From Stenotrophomonas maltophilia (GTDB lineage Bacteria > Pseudomonadota > Gammaproteobacteria > Xanthomonadales > Xanthomonadaceae), in NCBI GenBank assembly GCA_900113425.1, contig FOZF01000004.1, positions 186,001-250,000 of the forward strand: a DNA stretch of 64,000 bases. The letters are read 5' to 3'. This document shows, in pieces, positions 41,188-49,023 of the stretch (its first letter is position 1; each line of letters starts with the position of its first letter). Made by a program: the position numbers and the translations under genes. The notes below the pieces were generated by a model. That model saw only the letters and a program-made list of their open reading frames with translations, ran no database searches and was not told where the DNA came from.

Positions 41188-43161
41188 TCACAGCTGCTGG
41201 GCCTTGCCATTGGCCAGCGCACGGGCGATCACCTGCTGCGCCTGCCGCGAGGCCTGCTCGTGCAGGCGCGCCTGGCGTTCGCCGAGCGCGGCCTGCTGGC
41301 TGCCCAGCGCCGCCTGGCGGCTGGCCAGCGCGGCCTGTTCTCCGGCCAGCCGACCCATCTCGCTGCTCCGCCCCGACTGGCGTTCGTCATCACGAGCATC
41401 CTGCAGGGCGCGCCGCGCTTCAGCGGCGGCCTGCCGCGCGAGCGCTGCATCGTCGACCGAGTCACGCGCCGCCCTGGCCGCTTCGGCCGCCGCTTCACGA
41501 TTGATGTCATGGGCAGCCATCGCACTGCGCGCAGTGCGCATCGCATCCTGCGCGATCTGGCGTGCATGTTCGCTCTGCAACCGGCCCAGTTCGCCCTGCC
41601 GGCGGCCGAGCTCGCCCTGCTGGCGACCCAGCACGCTCTGCTGGCGCCCCAGTTCGCCCTGCTGACGGCCCAGTTCCGTCGCGCCGGCGTAGGCTCGTTG
41701 CAGTGACTGCACCAGCATCGGATCACGCACCACGTAGCGCTTGTCACCCTGGCGGAACCACAGTGCCGGTCCCTTGCCGAGCTGCCTGCGGGCCTGCGCC
41801 ACGTCATCGATGCCGCCATTGGCGAAGGTCGAATCCCCATCCACCAGTACATAGGCCTGGCGCGGCGACTCGCCCAGATCCAACCTACCGTAGGTGGTGA
41901 TGGAGGTGCCGGTAGAGATCATGCCGTCATGGTCCTCGTCCACGTCGGTCGCATCGTCGAAGGCCCCCACATCGGCATCATCGGGTCCGGTCACCTCGTC
42001 CGGCGCGGTCAGGTCAGCCGGCGGCGCGGGGGGAACCGGCACGGCAGGCAGGCGCGCCGACGCTGCCGGCGCCGGCGGTGCCTTCGGAGCCGGCGGCGGC
42101 GACAGGGGCTTCGGCGCCGCGGGCGGTGCGGGAGGCGCCGGCGGCACCGGCGCTGCGACCAGTCGCATCGGTGCCACACCCACCACCAGCACCACAGCCG
42201 TCAGGGCAACCGCGAGCACGCGCGGGCAGGCCTTGCGCGGCTGCAGCGAAAGCAGTCGGCGCTTGAGGCTGGTCGTGTCCGGCGCGGCACTGGCCACACC
42301 CAGGTGCGGCTGCGGTGCAACGCCCAGCTGCAGCAGCAGACGCCCGTACGCGTGGCGACTGGCCCCATGCTGGCCCACCACCGCCTCATCCACCGCTTCT
42401 TCCCGGGCCTGGGCGTACTCACGCACCGACAGCCGCAGCAGCGGGTGGAAGAAGAACAGGTGCTGCGCCAGTGCCGGCAACAATCCCCACTGCAGGTCAC
42501 GGCGCTGCAGGTGCTGCAGTTCATGGGTCAGCGCCAGGTCCAGCGCGTCGCCCTGCAGTGCGGTATCGCCGGCCGGCAGCAGCAGCACCGGGCGCAGCGG
42601 CCCGACCAGCTGCGGTGCATCGATCTGCGCGCTCATCCACAGGCGCGGCGGGCGGCGAAGCCCATGCGCGTCGGCGGCCAGGTGCAGCGCCTGCACCAGC
42701 GCCGTGTCCTCGCAGGGATACGCGGCGGCCAGCAGCGCGCGGCAACGCCGCCACTCCGCCAAGGTGCGCCAGGCCATCAGCAGCACACCAGAGACCCACA
42801 GCGCGGCCAGTGCAAGCGCCCACCACGCCGTCGCAGGCGTCGCCACGACCTCCACCGGCATCGTGGCCAGCAGCTGCGCGGAGCCTTCCGCGGACAGTGG
42901 ATAGACCACATCGGCGGCGATATCGGCAGCGCTCATCGCCACCGACGGCGACGCGGGCAACCAGGGCAGCTGCACCGGTTGGCTCCACACCAGGCCGAGC
43001 ACGGCCTGCAACGAAACCAGCCACCACAACCGGCAACGCGTGGCGGCCGACAGCGACGGCATCAGCCGGCACACGGCATACACCAGCGCCACCAGCAGCA
43101 CGGTCTGCAGGCTGGTCCAGCCCAGCCGTTCCAGCATCGGGATTAGCATCGTGGTGTCCAT
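41188..43161 (-). CDS. M56 family (BlaR1-like) membrane metallopeptidase
   Basis: A 657-residue inner-membrane protein. Three N-terminal membrane segments (about residues 13-32, 40-60, 110-132) are followed by the peptidase site HELQH at residues 213-217 and another membrane segment near 325-345. In the BlaR1/MecR1 family the protease inactivates its cognate BlaI repressor. The C-terminal part is odd: a Pro-rich stretch (about 350-390), then about 170 residues of charged coiled coil including repeated heptad-like GRQQGEL units, in place of a penicillin-binding sensor domain. It follows the BlaI-like gene by 3 bp. Confidence 0.9.
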   Translation of the reverse strand: MDTTMLIPMLERLGWTSLQTVLLVALVYAVCRLMPSLSAATRCRLWWLVSLQAVLGLVWSQPVQLPWLPASPSVAMSAADIAADVVYPLSAEGSAQLLATMPVEVVATPATAWWALALAALWVSGVLLMAWRTLAEWRRCRALLAAAYPCEDTALVQALHLAADAHGLRRPPRLWMSAQIDAPQLVGPLRPVLLLPAGDTALQGDALDLALTHELQHLQRRDLQWGLLPALAQHLFFFHPLLRLSVREYAQAREEAVDEAVVGQHGASRHAYGRLLLQLGVAPQPHLGVASAAPDTTSLKRRLLSLQPRKACPRVLAVALTAVVLVVGVAPMRLVAAPVPPAPPAPPAAPKPLSPPPAPKAPPAPAASARLPAVPVPPAPPADLTAPDEVTGPDDADVGAFDDATDVDEDHDGMISTGTSITTYGRLDLGESPRQAYVLVDGDSTFANGGIDDVAQARRQLGKGPALWFRQGDKRYVVRDPMLVQSLQRAYAGATELGRQQGELGRQQSVLGRQQGELGRRQGELGRLQSEHARQIAQDAMRTARSAMAAHDINREAAAEAARAARDSVDDAALARQAAAEARRALQDARDDERQSGRSSEMGRLAGEQAALASRQAALGSQQAALGERQARLHEQASRQAQQVIARALANGKAQQL

Positions 43162-43164
43162 GGC

Positions 43165-43551
43165 TCAGCCCTCGTGGCGACGCGATTGGAGCTGGGCGAC
43201 CAGCGCTTCCAGCTCGGCCAGCTCGTTGTCGCTGACCTGCTGGCGCTGCGAAAGATAGGCCACGAACGGCGACACCGAGCCCTGCAGGGTGTTGTCGACG
43301 AACTGGGCCACCGCACCCTGCAGCACGCTGTCAGGGCCACGGGTGGCCTGGTAGCGGTACAGGCCTTCGTGCTGCCGCCGCTGCAGGTACCCCTTGGTGC
43401 GCAGCCGCTCCATCATCGTCAGCACGGTGGAACGGGCCAGCCCGCGCGCCTCGCCATAGCCGCTGGCGACCTCGCCGACACTGGCCGGCGCATGTTCATC
43501 GATGTACTGCAGCAGGGCCAGCTCCTGGTCCCCGATGGTTTTGCCGCGCAT
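43165..43551 (-). CDS. BlaI/MecI/CopY-type transcriptional repressor
   Basis: A 128-residue winged-helix repressor of the BlaI/MecI family. The DNA-binding part (residues about 1-70) has the classic LARSTVLTMMERLRTKGYL recognition region; the C-terminus is the dimerisation and proteolysis-sensitive part. It is upstream of the M56 peptidase gene in the same operon. A large dyad in front of this gene is the likely operator, implying autorepression relieved by M56 cleavage. Confidence 0.92.
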   Translation of the reverse strand: MRGKTIGDQELALLQYIDEHAPASVGEVASGYGEARGLARSTVLTMMERLRTKGYLQRRQHEGLYRYQATRGPDSVLQGAVAQFVDNTLQGSVSPFVAYLSQRQQVSDNELAELEALVAQLQSRRHEG

Positions 43552-43564
43552 GACAGGCTCCCTT

Positions 43565-43607
43565 GACTACACGTGTCGTCACTGTCGGCGTGACGACACC
43601 TGTAGTC
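43565..43607. promoter_or_regulatory. BlaI-type operator dyad
   Basis: Two 18-bp arms (43565-43582 and 43590-43607) match at 17 of 18 positions in inverted orientation with a 7-bp spacer. Each arm holds a TACA/TGTA-like half-palindrome (TACACGTGTC and GACACCTGTA), the element recognised by BlaI/CopY repressors. It lies 14 bp upstream of the repressor start. Confidence 0.85.
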
Positions 43608-43776
43608 AACCCCCCGGAAGTCATGGGCCGACGAACGGTAGGGGGCAAGCGCAGCGTATGCAGCCGACCCGGCAGCTGCTGGGCTGGGGACCGGCGAGGC
43701 CAGCACTGAGTCATTGGTCGATCCCACCCTGCAAATATGACTTGTGCCGAGCATCAAGGCCCAGGCCCAGCATATT

Positions 43777-44184
43777 TCAGGCCTTGGAATAGCTCGCAAG
43801 AAGTAACTCTGCATCGCGAGCGAGTCCCTCCTCGACCTCCACATCTGCTGCAAAATCGGACAAAGCACGAAACTCCGCCGCGCTTCTGATTTTTCCACGC
43901 TTCAGAATTTCGCGAACCTTGGCCAACTTCCTATCCACAAAAAACTCAAAACTGAAACCATAAGTGGAGATCAGGTAGCCCTTTGCAGCCCGCCTCGAAT
44001 TCTCAGGAAGATCATTCAAGCCCTCAGCAATATCCTTTGCCAACTCGTAGAGCTTCGGACTGCGCGAAAAATGCGCAACCGTCTTCCTCCGCAACTCAAC
44101 AACATGAGGAACATCACCCGGAGACGACAACATTGCAATCCCGTCCTGACACCACTTCTCCAGAACTTCCAGATCCATTGTCAT
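43777..44184 (-). CDS. Hypothetical protein in AT-richer accessory patch
   Basis: A 135-residue, predominantly helical, charged protein of no recognised family, beginning MTMDLEVLEKWCQDGIAML. No signal peptide is present, so it is probably cytoplasmic. Codons here are clearly more A/T-rich than in the neighbouring genes, which suggests recent acquisition. A GGGGA ribosome site is 5 bp before the ATG at 44184 (44178 would also work). The small size and location near a Rap1a/Tai immunity gene make an immunity role conceivable, but nothing in the sequence proves it. Confidence 0.6.
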   Translation of the reverse strand: MTMDLEVLEKWCQDGIAMLSSPGDVPHVVELRRKTVAHFSRSPKLYELAKDIAEGLNDLPENSRRAAKGYLISTYGFSFEFFVDRKLAKVREILKRGKIRSAAEFRALSDFAADVEVEEGLARDAELLLASYSKA

Positions 44185-44347
44185 TCCCCAAAATCAGCTA
44201 AAGCATGCCGCTGCGAGCCAGCGGGACGACAGGCACATGTGACAGCATGACTTATCGTACGCCCGAAAACGCTTCCTCCACTTGCCGATCCGATAGAGTT
44301 GGCCCTGGCGACGAGCCTTCTCTTCTCCATCTTCAGGAATCGCATGC

Positions 44348-44779
44348 ATGCGCACTCCGGTTGGCCGCTGGCTGCGGCGGCCTTCAACAGCCTCCTTCCT
44401 TGCGGCGTGCCTGTCCGCCGCCCTGCCCGCGCATGCGGCAGACGCAGGCAATGCACTTTTTAGTGGCCGCGCCCTGCTGGAGCGAATCACAGGCAGCGAG
44501 GAGGGGCGTGAGTGCAGCGACGCACTGTGCCGCGCTCGTGCGGTGTCCTGGGCCCAGGGTTACATCGCGGCAGTCGCCGACAGCAGCGCCGGGCAATGGT
44601 GTGGACGAGCCACGGTCCTGCCCCATGAGCTTGTGGATCGCGTGTACAGCCACCTGAAGGCGCTTCCGCGCGCCCGCCTCGAGGAAAACGCATCGACGCT
44701 GACGCGGGAAGCGCTGGTTCACTCTTTCCCGTGTTCCCATGCGGCTCCATCGAGCAACAGCAGACCTGCCCAGGAGTGA
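44348..44779 (+). CDS. Rap1a/Tai-family immunity protein
   Basis: A 143-residue exported protein. After a signal peptide (ending AHA, about residue 30) it has the Rap1a/Tai pattern: FSGRALLERITG, then CRARAVSWAQGYIAAVADSS, VLPHELVDRVYSHLKALPRAR and a terminal ALVHSFPC. In Serratia and others these periplasmic proteins neutralise type VI secretion amidase effectors. No effector (Tae-type) gene is visible nearby, so it may be an orphan. Its stop overlaps the next ATG (TGATG). An ATG 4 bp upstream is in another frame and is not used. Confidence 0.75.
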   Translation: MRTPVGRWLRRPSTASFLAACLSAALPAHAADAGNALFSGRALLERITGSEEGRECSDALCRARAVSWAQGYIAAVADSSAGQWCGRATVLPHELVDRVYSHLKALPRARLEENASTLTREALVHSFPCSHAAPSSNSRPAQE

Positions 44780-45234
44780 TGATGTCCCGATCCTTGATCA
44801 GTGCGTTCGCATTGCTTGTGCTGCACATTCCTGCCTCACATGCGTGGGAATGCGAGACGGATCCTGCGAAGTTCAGGTTCACATCGGACTCGCCTTCCAC
44901 GTTCAACCTGGGTGAGCGGGAGGAAGTGGACAGGGCCTACGCGGCCCTGGCGAAGCACCTGCAACCGCTGCAGCGCTATCGGGCACCGCGGATCTTCTAT
45001 TCAAAAGGCTTCAGCGCGATCAGGGAACATGACTGCAAGGCCGGAAAGTGCACCGCGATGGAGGTGCTGGAAGGCCTTCAGCAATGCGGCGCAGGCGGAA
45101 TGAGCAGGCAGGATGCCTGTTACCCGCTGGCAGTCGTGCATGAAGGCAGGCTCTATTGCCTTCTTTACCCTGGCCAGAAGAACTTCGATCCTTCCAGGCC
45201 GTTTACGCCCTATGTGCCCTTCAACAACAGCTGA
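44779..45234 (+). CDS. Secreted cysteine-containing protein, unknown
   Basis: A 151-residue protein with a signal peptide ending SHAW (about residue 23). The mature part has six cysteines and the segments FNLGEREEVDRAYAAL and EVLEGLQQCGAGGMSRQDAC. No family was recognised. It is translationally coupled to the immunity gene (overlapping TGATG, GGAG ribosome site), so it probably acts with it in the periplasm. It could be a second immunity factor or an accessory. Confidence 0.65.
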   Translation: MMSRSLISAFALLVLHIPASHAWECETDPAKFRFTSDSPSTFNLGEREEVDRAYAALAKHLQPLQRYRAPRIFYSKGFSAIREHDCKAGKCTAMEVLEGLQQCGAGGMSRQDACYPLAVVHEGRLYCLLYPGQKNFDPSRPFTPYVPFNNS

Positions 45235-45243
45235 TGCGCGGGA

Positions 45244-45870
45244 TCAGTCCCGCAGATCCTGCAGCTGATCGCGCGGGAAGAAGTCCGGATCGTCCTGTCC
45301 ATCCAGCATTGCCTCGACCCGTTCGTCGAACTCGTGGGCGGCGGCACCGGAGGCGTCGGGCCCCAGGAATGCGGAGTGTCCGTTTTCCCCGAGCCCGAGC
45401 GCGGCGACCGTTCTCCGCTCGCCGTCCTCGCCCCACAGATAGTCGTGGACAACGACCAGGCCGGCATCGTCCGTGGCCAGGAACTCGGCTGCGCTGCGCC
45501 CCAGAGCCAGAAAGAACAGGATGTCGTAGAGACTCTCCGAATAGGTCAACGACCCGGCAACGAAGTGTCTTCCCTGGCGGTCATAGGCCGCAATCCTGAT
45601 GTTCTCCGCCTCTGCCGATCCCAGCACGAACTCCAGCGCCGCGCGGTTGTCCCGATGACGCGCCAACATCGCGTTGCAGTCTGAAATGAGCGTCTGCAGA
45701 CCCGGAGCATCCGGGTCGGAAAGATCCCCGCCTCCGGGAAGACTCCACTGCCCGCCGATGGAGCGCCAGTCCGACCAGCGGGACACGTCCGGCGGTGCTG
45801 CCGCAAGCCACCGCGCAAGATCTGCGCGTGAAATCCTCAATCTGAGAAAAGCCGAGTACGGTTCGGACAT
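45244..45870 (-). CDS. Hypothetical cytoplasmic protein
   Basis: A 208-residue acidic protein without signal peptide. Visible segments are LRISRADLARWLAAAPPDV, a Trp-rich SDWRSIGGQW and YSESLYDILFFLALGRSAAE. The fold is not recognised; the charge and size recall immunity proteins of polymorphic toxin systems, which is speculation. It converges on the secreted-protein gene, with 9 bp between the stops. The start at 45870 has AGGA seven bases upstream. Confidence 0.55.
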   Translation of the reverse strand: MSEPYSAFLRLRISRADLARWLAAAPPDVSRWSDWRSIGGQWSLPGGGDLSDPDAPGLQTLISDCNAMLARHRDNRAALEFVLGSAEAENIRIAAYDRQGRHFVAGSLTYSESLYDILFFLALGRSAAEFLATDDAGLVVVHDYLWGEDGERRTVAALGLGENGHSAFLGPDASGAAAHEFDERVEAMLDGQDDPDFFPRDQLQDLRD

Positions 45871-46095
45871 CGCCGCCCTTCCTCCTGGGCATGGGTCTGC
45901 GTTGCGTGCAGCAGACAGACTGTAGCAAGTCCGGCAGCAGGCATCATCCGTTCGCTGTCAGTATCGGCATCACTGCAGTCAGGGTGGACTGCCGGCCCCG
46001 CTGGAATGTCCTCCCTCCCGAAATTCGCAACGGCGGCATCTAAACCCTCCTGCTGCCTGCTGCATCCCATCCGCACCTCCAGCCGGGAATAACCC

Positions 46096-47223
46096 ATGTT
46101 CCGCCCATCGCTTCCCGTTCTGCTCCTGCTGCTTGCTGCTCTGCCCCTCTCGCCGGCGTCAGCCAGTCCGGAGCCGGCGAACGAACAGGCTCGCCGGCTG
46201 ATCCGCCAGACATTGCAGGACGAGCGGATTCCGGGCCTGCAGATCGCAGTGGTCAAGGACGGCCAGGTCGTGCTGTCCGAAGCGTTCGGCCTGGCCAACG
46301 TGGAAAACGGCGTGCCCGCCACACGCAGCACGCGATTCCCGTTGAACTCCGCCACCAAGGCCTTTACCGGCGTCGCCGCCGCACAGCTGGCGCAGCAGGG
46401 CCGGCTGGATCTGGATGCACCGCTGTCGCGCTATCTGGATGCGCTTCCGGCCGCTTGGCAGACCGTGCGCGTACGTCAGCTGCTGGCCCACACCTCCGGC
46501 CTGCCGGACATCCTTGACGAGCGCGGGCTGCTGGGCGGAGGCACCGAGGCACAGGCCTGGCAGGCCGTGACCGCACAGCCGATGGCGGCGGCACCTGGCC
46601 AGCGTTTTGCCTACAACCAGACCAACTATCTGCTCCTGGCGCGGATCATCGCGCGGCAGTCGGGCATGCCCTACGACCGCTTCCTGGCCAGCCGGCAATT
46701 CGGCACCGCAGGCATGGCACGCACCACCTTCGGCGACAGTTACGACCTGATCCCCGACGCCGCCACGATGTACAGCCTGGCCCCGCGCGCGACCGAAGCC
46801 GCCGATACGCCGCCACGGCTGTCGCACTGGTTCTACGACGTGCCGCCCAGCCTGTGGTCCGGCGGCGGCATCCTTACCACCGCCGATGACACCGCGCGCT
46901 GGCTGGTCGCACTGCTGGACGGGCGACTGCTGCGCGAGGACGGGCGCACACGGATGTGGACCGCCGAGCCGCTGGCCGATGGCAGGACGGGCCCGTGGTC
47001 TGCCGGCTGGCCGGTACTGCAGGGTGCACCGGACCGCCAGGTCGCCGGCATCGGTGGCGCGCGCTCGGCTTTCATCGTCTACCCTGACCGCGGCATCGCC
47101 GTGGTGGTGCTCACCAACCTGGTCGGCGCCAACCCGCAGCGCTTCATTCCGCGCATCGCCGATCTGTATGCGCCCCCCGTCAACCCCGCGGGCCGCCCAT
47201 CACCGGCAGGATCACCCCGCTGA
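46096..47223 (+). CDS. Class C beta-lactamase-like serine hydrolase
   Basis: Serine hydrolase of the beta-lactamase class C/S12 family, 375 residues, with a signal peptide (ending ASA). The SxxK motif is NSATKAFTG (about residue 85). The second motif reads YNQTNY rather than the usual YSN, so the Tyr is kept but not the classical Asn. A third region GIGGARSAF replaces KTG. Enzymes of this group hydrolyse esters or peptides as often as beta-lactams; lactam hydrolysis should not be assumed. Its last 44 bp overlap the end of the convergent SDR gene. Confidence 0.85.
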   Translation: MFRPSLPVLLLLLAALPLSPASASPEPANEQARRLIRQTLQDERIPGLQIAVVKDGQVVLSEAFGLANVENGVPATRSTRFPLNSATKAFTGVAAAQLAQQGRLDLDAPLSRYLDALPAAWQTVRVRQLLAHTSGLPDILDERGLLGGGTEAQAWQAVTAQPMAAAPGQRFAYNQTNYLLLARIIARQSGMPYDRFLASRQFGTAGMARTTFGDSYDLIPDAATMYSLAPRATEAADTPPRLSHWFYDVPPSLWSGGGILTTADDTARWLVALLDGRLLREDGRTRMWTAEPLADGRTGPWSAGWPVLQGAPDRQVAGIGGARSAFIVYPDRGIAVVVLTNLVGANPQRFIPRIADLYAPPVNPAGRPSPAGSPR

Positions 47224-48295
47224 TGTAGCTGGCACAGGCCGGTGACGCCAGGAACACATAGGCCGGGGACAGCTCCTCCGGCTGTGCCGGGCGCCCCATG
47301 TCACTGTCCTTGCCGAACTCGGCCACATCGGGAGCCTGCTTGTCCGCGGGATTGAGCGGCGTCCACACCGGGCCGGGAGCCACGCAGTTGACCCGGATGC
47401 CACGCGGCAGCAGCTGGCTGGCCAACGCTTTGGTGAAGGCGTGGATCGCTCCCTTGGTCGCCGAATAGTCGATCAGCGCCTTGCTGCCGAAGAGGCCGGT
47501 TTCCGAGCCCGTATTGATGATGCTGGCGCCCTCCCCCAGGTGTGGCAGCACGGCCCGTGCCATCTGCACGTAGCCGCCGATATTGGTCTGCAGCGTCTCC
47601 TGCAGATGCTCGTCCTCCAGGTCCTCCAGGCGTTCGCAGTGCAGCTGGAAGGCGGCGTTGTTGACCAGGATGTCGATGCCCCCGAAGGCCTTGGCGACCT
47701 GCTTTACCGCCTTGTTGCAGAAGCGCGGATCGCGCACGTCGCCCGCAATCACCACGCAGCGTCCGCCCTCGCTCTCCACATGCTGGCGGGTGATCTCGGC
47801 ATCCTCGGCCTCGTCCAGGTGCAGCACCGCCACGTCCGCCCCCTCGCGCGCGAACAGCACGGCAACGGCGCGTCCGATCCCGGAATCGCCGCCGGTGACG
47901 ATCGCGCGCATGCCCTGCAGCTTGCCGCTGCCGACGTAGTCCGGTGCCAGGAAGCGCGGGGCCAGTTCCAGTTCGTGCTCATGTCCCGGCTTGGCCAGAT
48001 GCTGGGCGGGCAGGCTCTCCGGCTGGCGTCGCGTGCCCGCCTGGGTCGCCTTCTTCCTGGTCGCCTTCTTCGCCGCACGCGCATCCTTGGCCTTCTCCTG
48101 GTCCTGCAGGCGTCGCTGCCGGGCCGCAACCCGGGCGGCACGTGGATCACCGGCGGCGGCCTTGCGGGTCGCGGTCTTCACCACGCGGGGGCGTTCGGCC
48201 GCTGCTGCGGCGCTGCCCTCGGCGGCTGCCTTCGTACCCTTGCGCACTTTGGGCGACGCCTTGCGGCGGGCGGGAACCTTCTTGCTCGTAGCCAT
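47180..48295 (-). CDS. Short-chain dehydrogenase with histone-like basic N-terminal tail
   Basis: A 371-residue protein in two parts. Residues 1 to about 90 are rich in Lys, Arg and Ala (KKVPARRKASPKVRKGTKAA and further repeats), resembling a histone H1/eukaryotic-type tail. Residues about 105-371 are an SDR of the YghA type: nucleotide-binding GGDSGIGRAVA, NNAAFQL, catalytic Tyr/Lys in DYSATKGA and a C-terminal VILPVMGG. The substrate is unknown. The ATG at 48295 is preceded by AAGGAGACC. Its 3' end overlaps the beta-lactamase-like gene. Confidence 0.87.
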   Translation of the reverse strand: MATSKKVPARRKASPKVRKGTKAAAEGSAAAAAERPRVVKTATRKAAAGDPRAARVAARQRRLQDQEKAKDARAAKKATRKKATQAGTRRQPESLPAQHLAKPGHEHELELAPRFLAPDYVGSGKLQGMRAIVTGGDSGIGRAVAVLFAREGADVAVLHLDEAEDAEITRQHVESEGGRCVVIAGDVRDPRFCNKAVKQVAKAFGGIDILVNNAAFQLHCERLEDLEDEHLQETLQTNIGGYVQMARAVLPHLGEGASIINTGSETGLFGSKALIDYSATKGAIHAFTKALASQLLPRGIRVNCVAPGPVWTPLNPADKQAPDVAEFGKDSDMGRPAQPEELSPAYVFLASPACASYISGVILPVMGGPRG

Positions 48296-48329
48296 GCGGT
48301 CTCCTTCAGGTGTGGGGAATGGGGTGGGC

Positions 48330-48563
48330 TCAGGCGCGATCGGCAACGCCCTGCACGCCGGCATGGCCAGCGCAGTGCGCACAGCAGAAGATCTGCCCGT
48401 TGCCTTCGACGCCGTGGCCGATCACGGCGCAGTTGCAGTGCGCACAGCGTGGCGCGAAGGCATGGATCGCGCATTCGAACGAGTCGAACGTGCCGCTGCG
48501 CCCGCCCTGCTGCAGGGTGAAACTCTTGTCGTAGTCGTTGCCGCATACATCACAGGTGGCCAT
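48330..48563 (-). CDS. Small cysteine-rich (zinc-ribbon-like) protein
   Basis: A 77-residue protein rich in cysteine: MATCDVCGNDYDKSF at the start (CxxC), then FECAIHAFAPRCAHCNC and FCCAHCAGH. Such spacing suggests binding of one or two zinc ions. It has no signal peptide. Conserved small proteins of this kind occur in many proteobacteria without assigned function. The chosen start at 48563 matches the conserved CDVCGND opening; a longer frame upstream is not supported. Confidence 0.75.
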   Translation of the reverse strand: MATCDVCGNDYDKSFTLQQGGRSGTFDSFECAIHAFAPRCAHCNCAVIGHGVEGNGQIFCCAHCAGHAGVQGVADRA

Positions 48564-48714
48564 GTCATACCTCCGTGGCGTGCCAGTGCATGCAGTGTGG
48601 CCATCGCTGCTGTCGGCGACGGTGAATGCACCGTGTCCCGCATGTGCATGCCGTTCATGCCGCCACCACGCCGCGCGCGGCACGCTGGCGTCCTCATCAC
48701 CATGGAGCAGGATC

Positions 48715-49023
48715 ATGATCCGCGCATTCAGCGTAGCCGCACTGACCGTTGCCGTCGCCGCATGCAGCAGCACGCCAATCGCACAGGTTCAACCGATCGA
48801 CGGCGTGATATCCGGCCAGTGCCACAGCGACATGGTGCGCGGCGCCGTCGGTCTGGCAGCATCGGCGGCCACCGTTGAACGTGCACGCGTGGACAGCGAC
48901 AGCCTGCACGTGCAGGTGCTGCGCCACGACGGTCCGCGTGTCCCGCCCGCCAGCGAAGGCGGTGATCGCCTGACCATCGAGAAGGGACGCACCAACAACA
49001 TCACCGCGATCTACTGCGGCTGA
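48715..49023 (+). CDS. I78-like lipoprotein
   Basis: A 102-residue lipoprotein (VAVAACSS lipobox). The mature part has a beta-rich pattern with SLHVQVLRHDGPRVPPASEGGDRLTIEKG and ends ITAIYCG, like the final strand and cysteine of I78 inhibitors. A conserved Cys near residue 36 is a likely disulfide partner. The family call is weaker than for the other two copies. Its 3' end overlaps the convergent topoisomerase gene by 23 bp. Confidence 0.6.
   Translation: MIRAFSVAALTVAVAACSSTPIAQVQPIDGVISGQCHSDMVRGAVGLAASAATVERARVDSDSLHVQVLRHDGPRVPPASEGGDRLTIEKGRTNNITAIYCG

Noticed and set aside
43620..46095. Insertion sequence or prophage as source of the accessory patch
   Set aside because: No transposase, integrase or terminal repeats were seen; only base composition and gene content suggest transfer.
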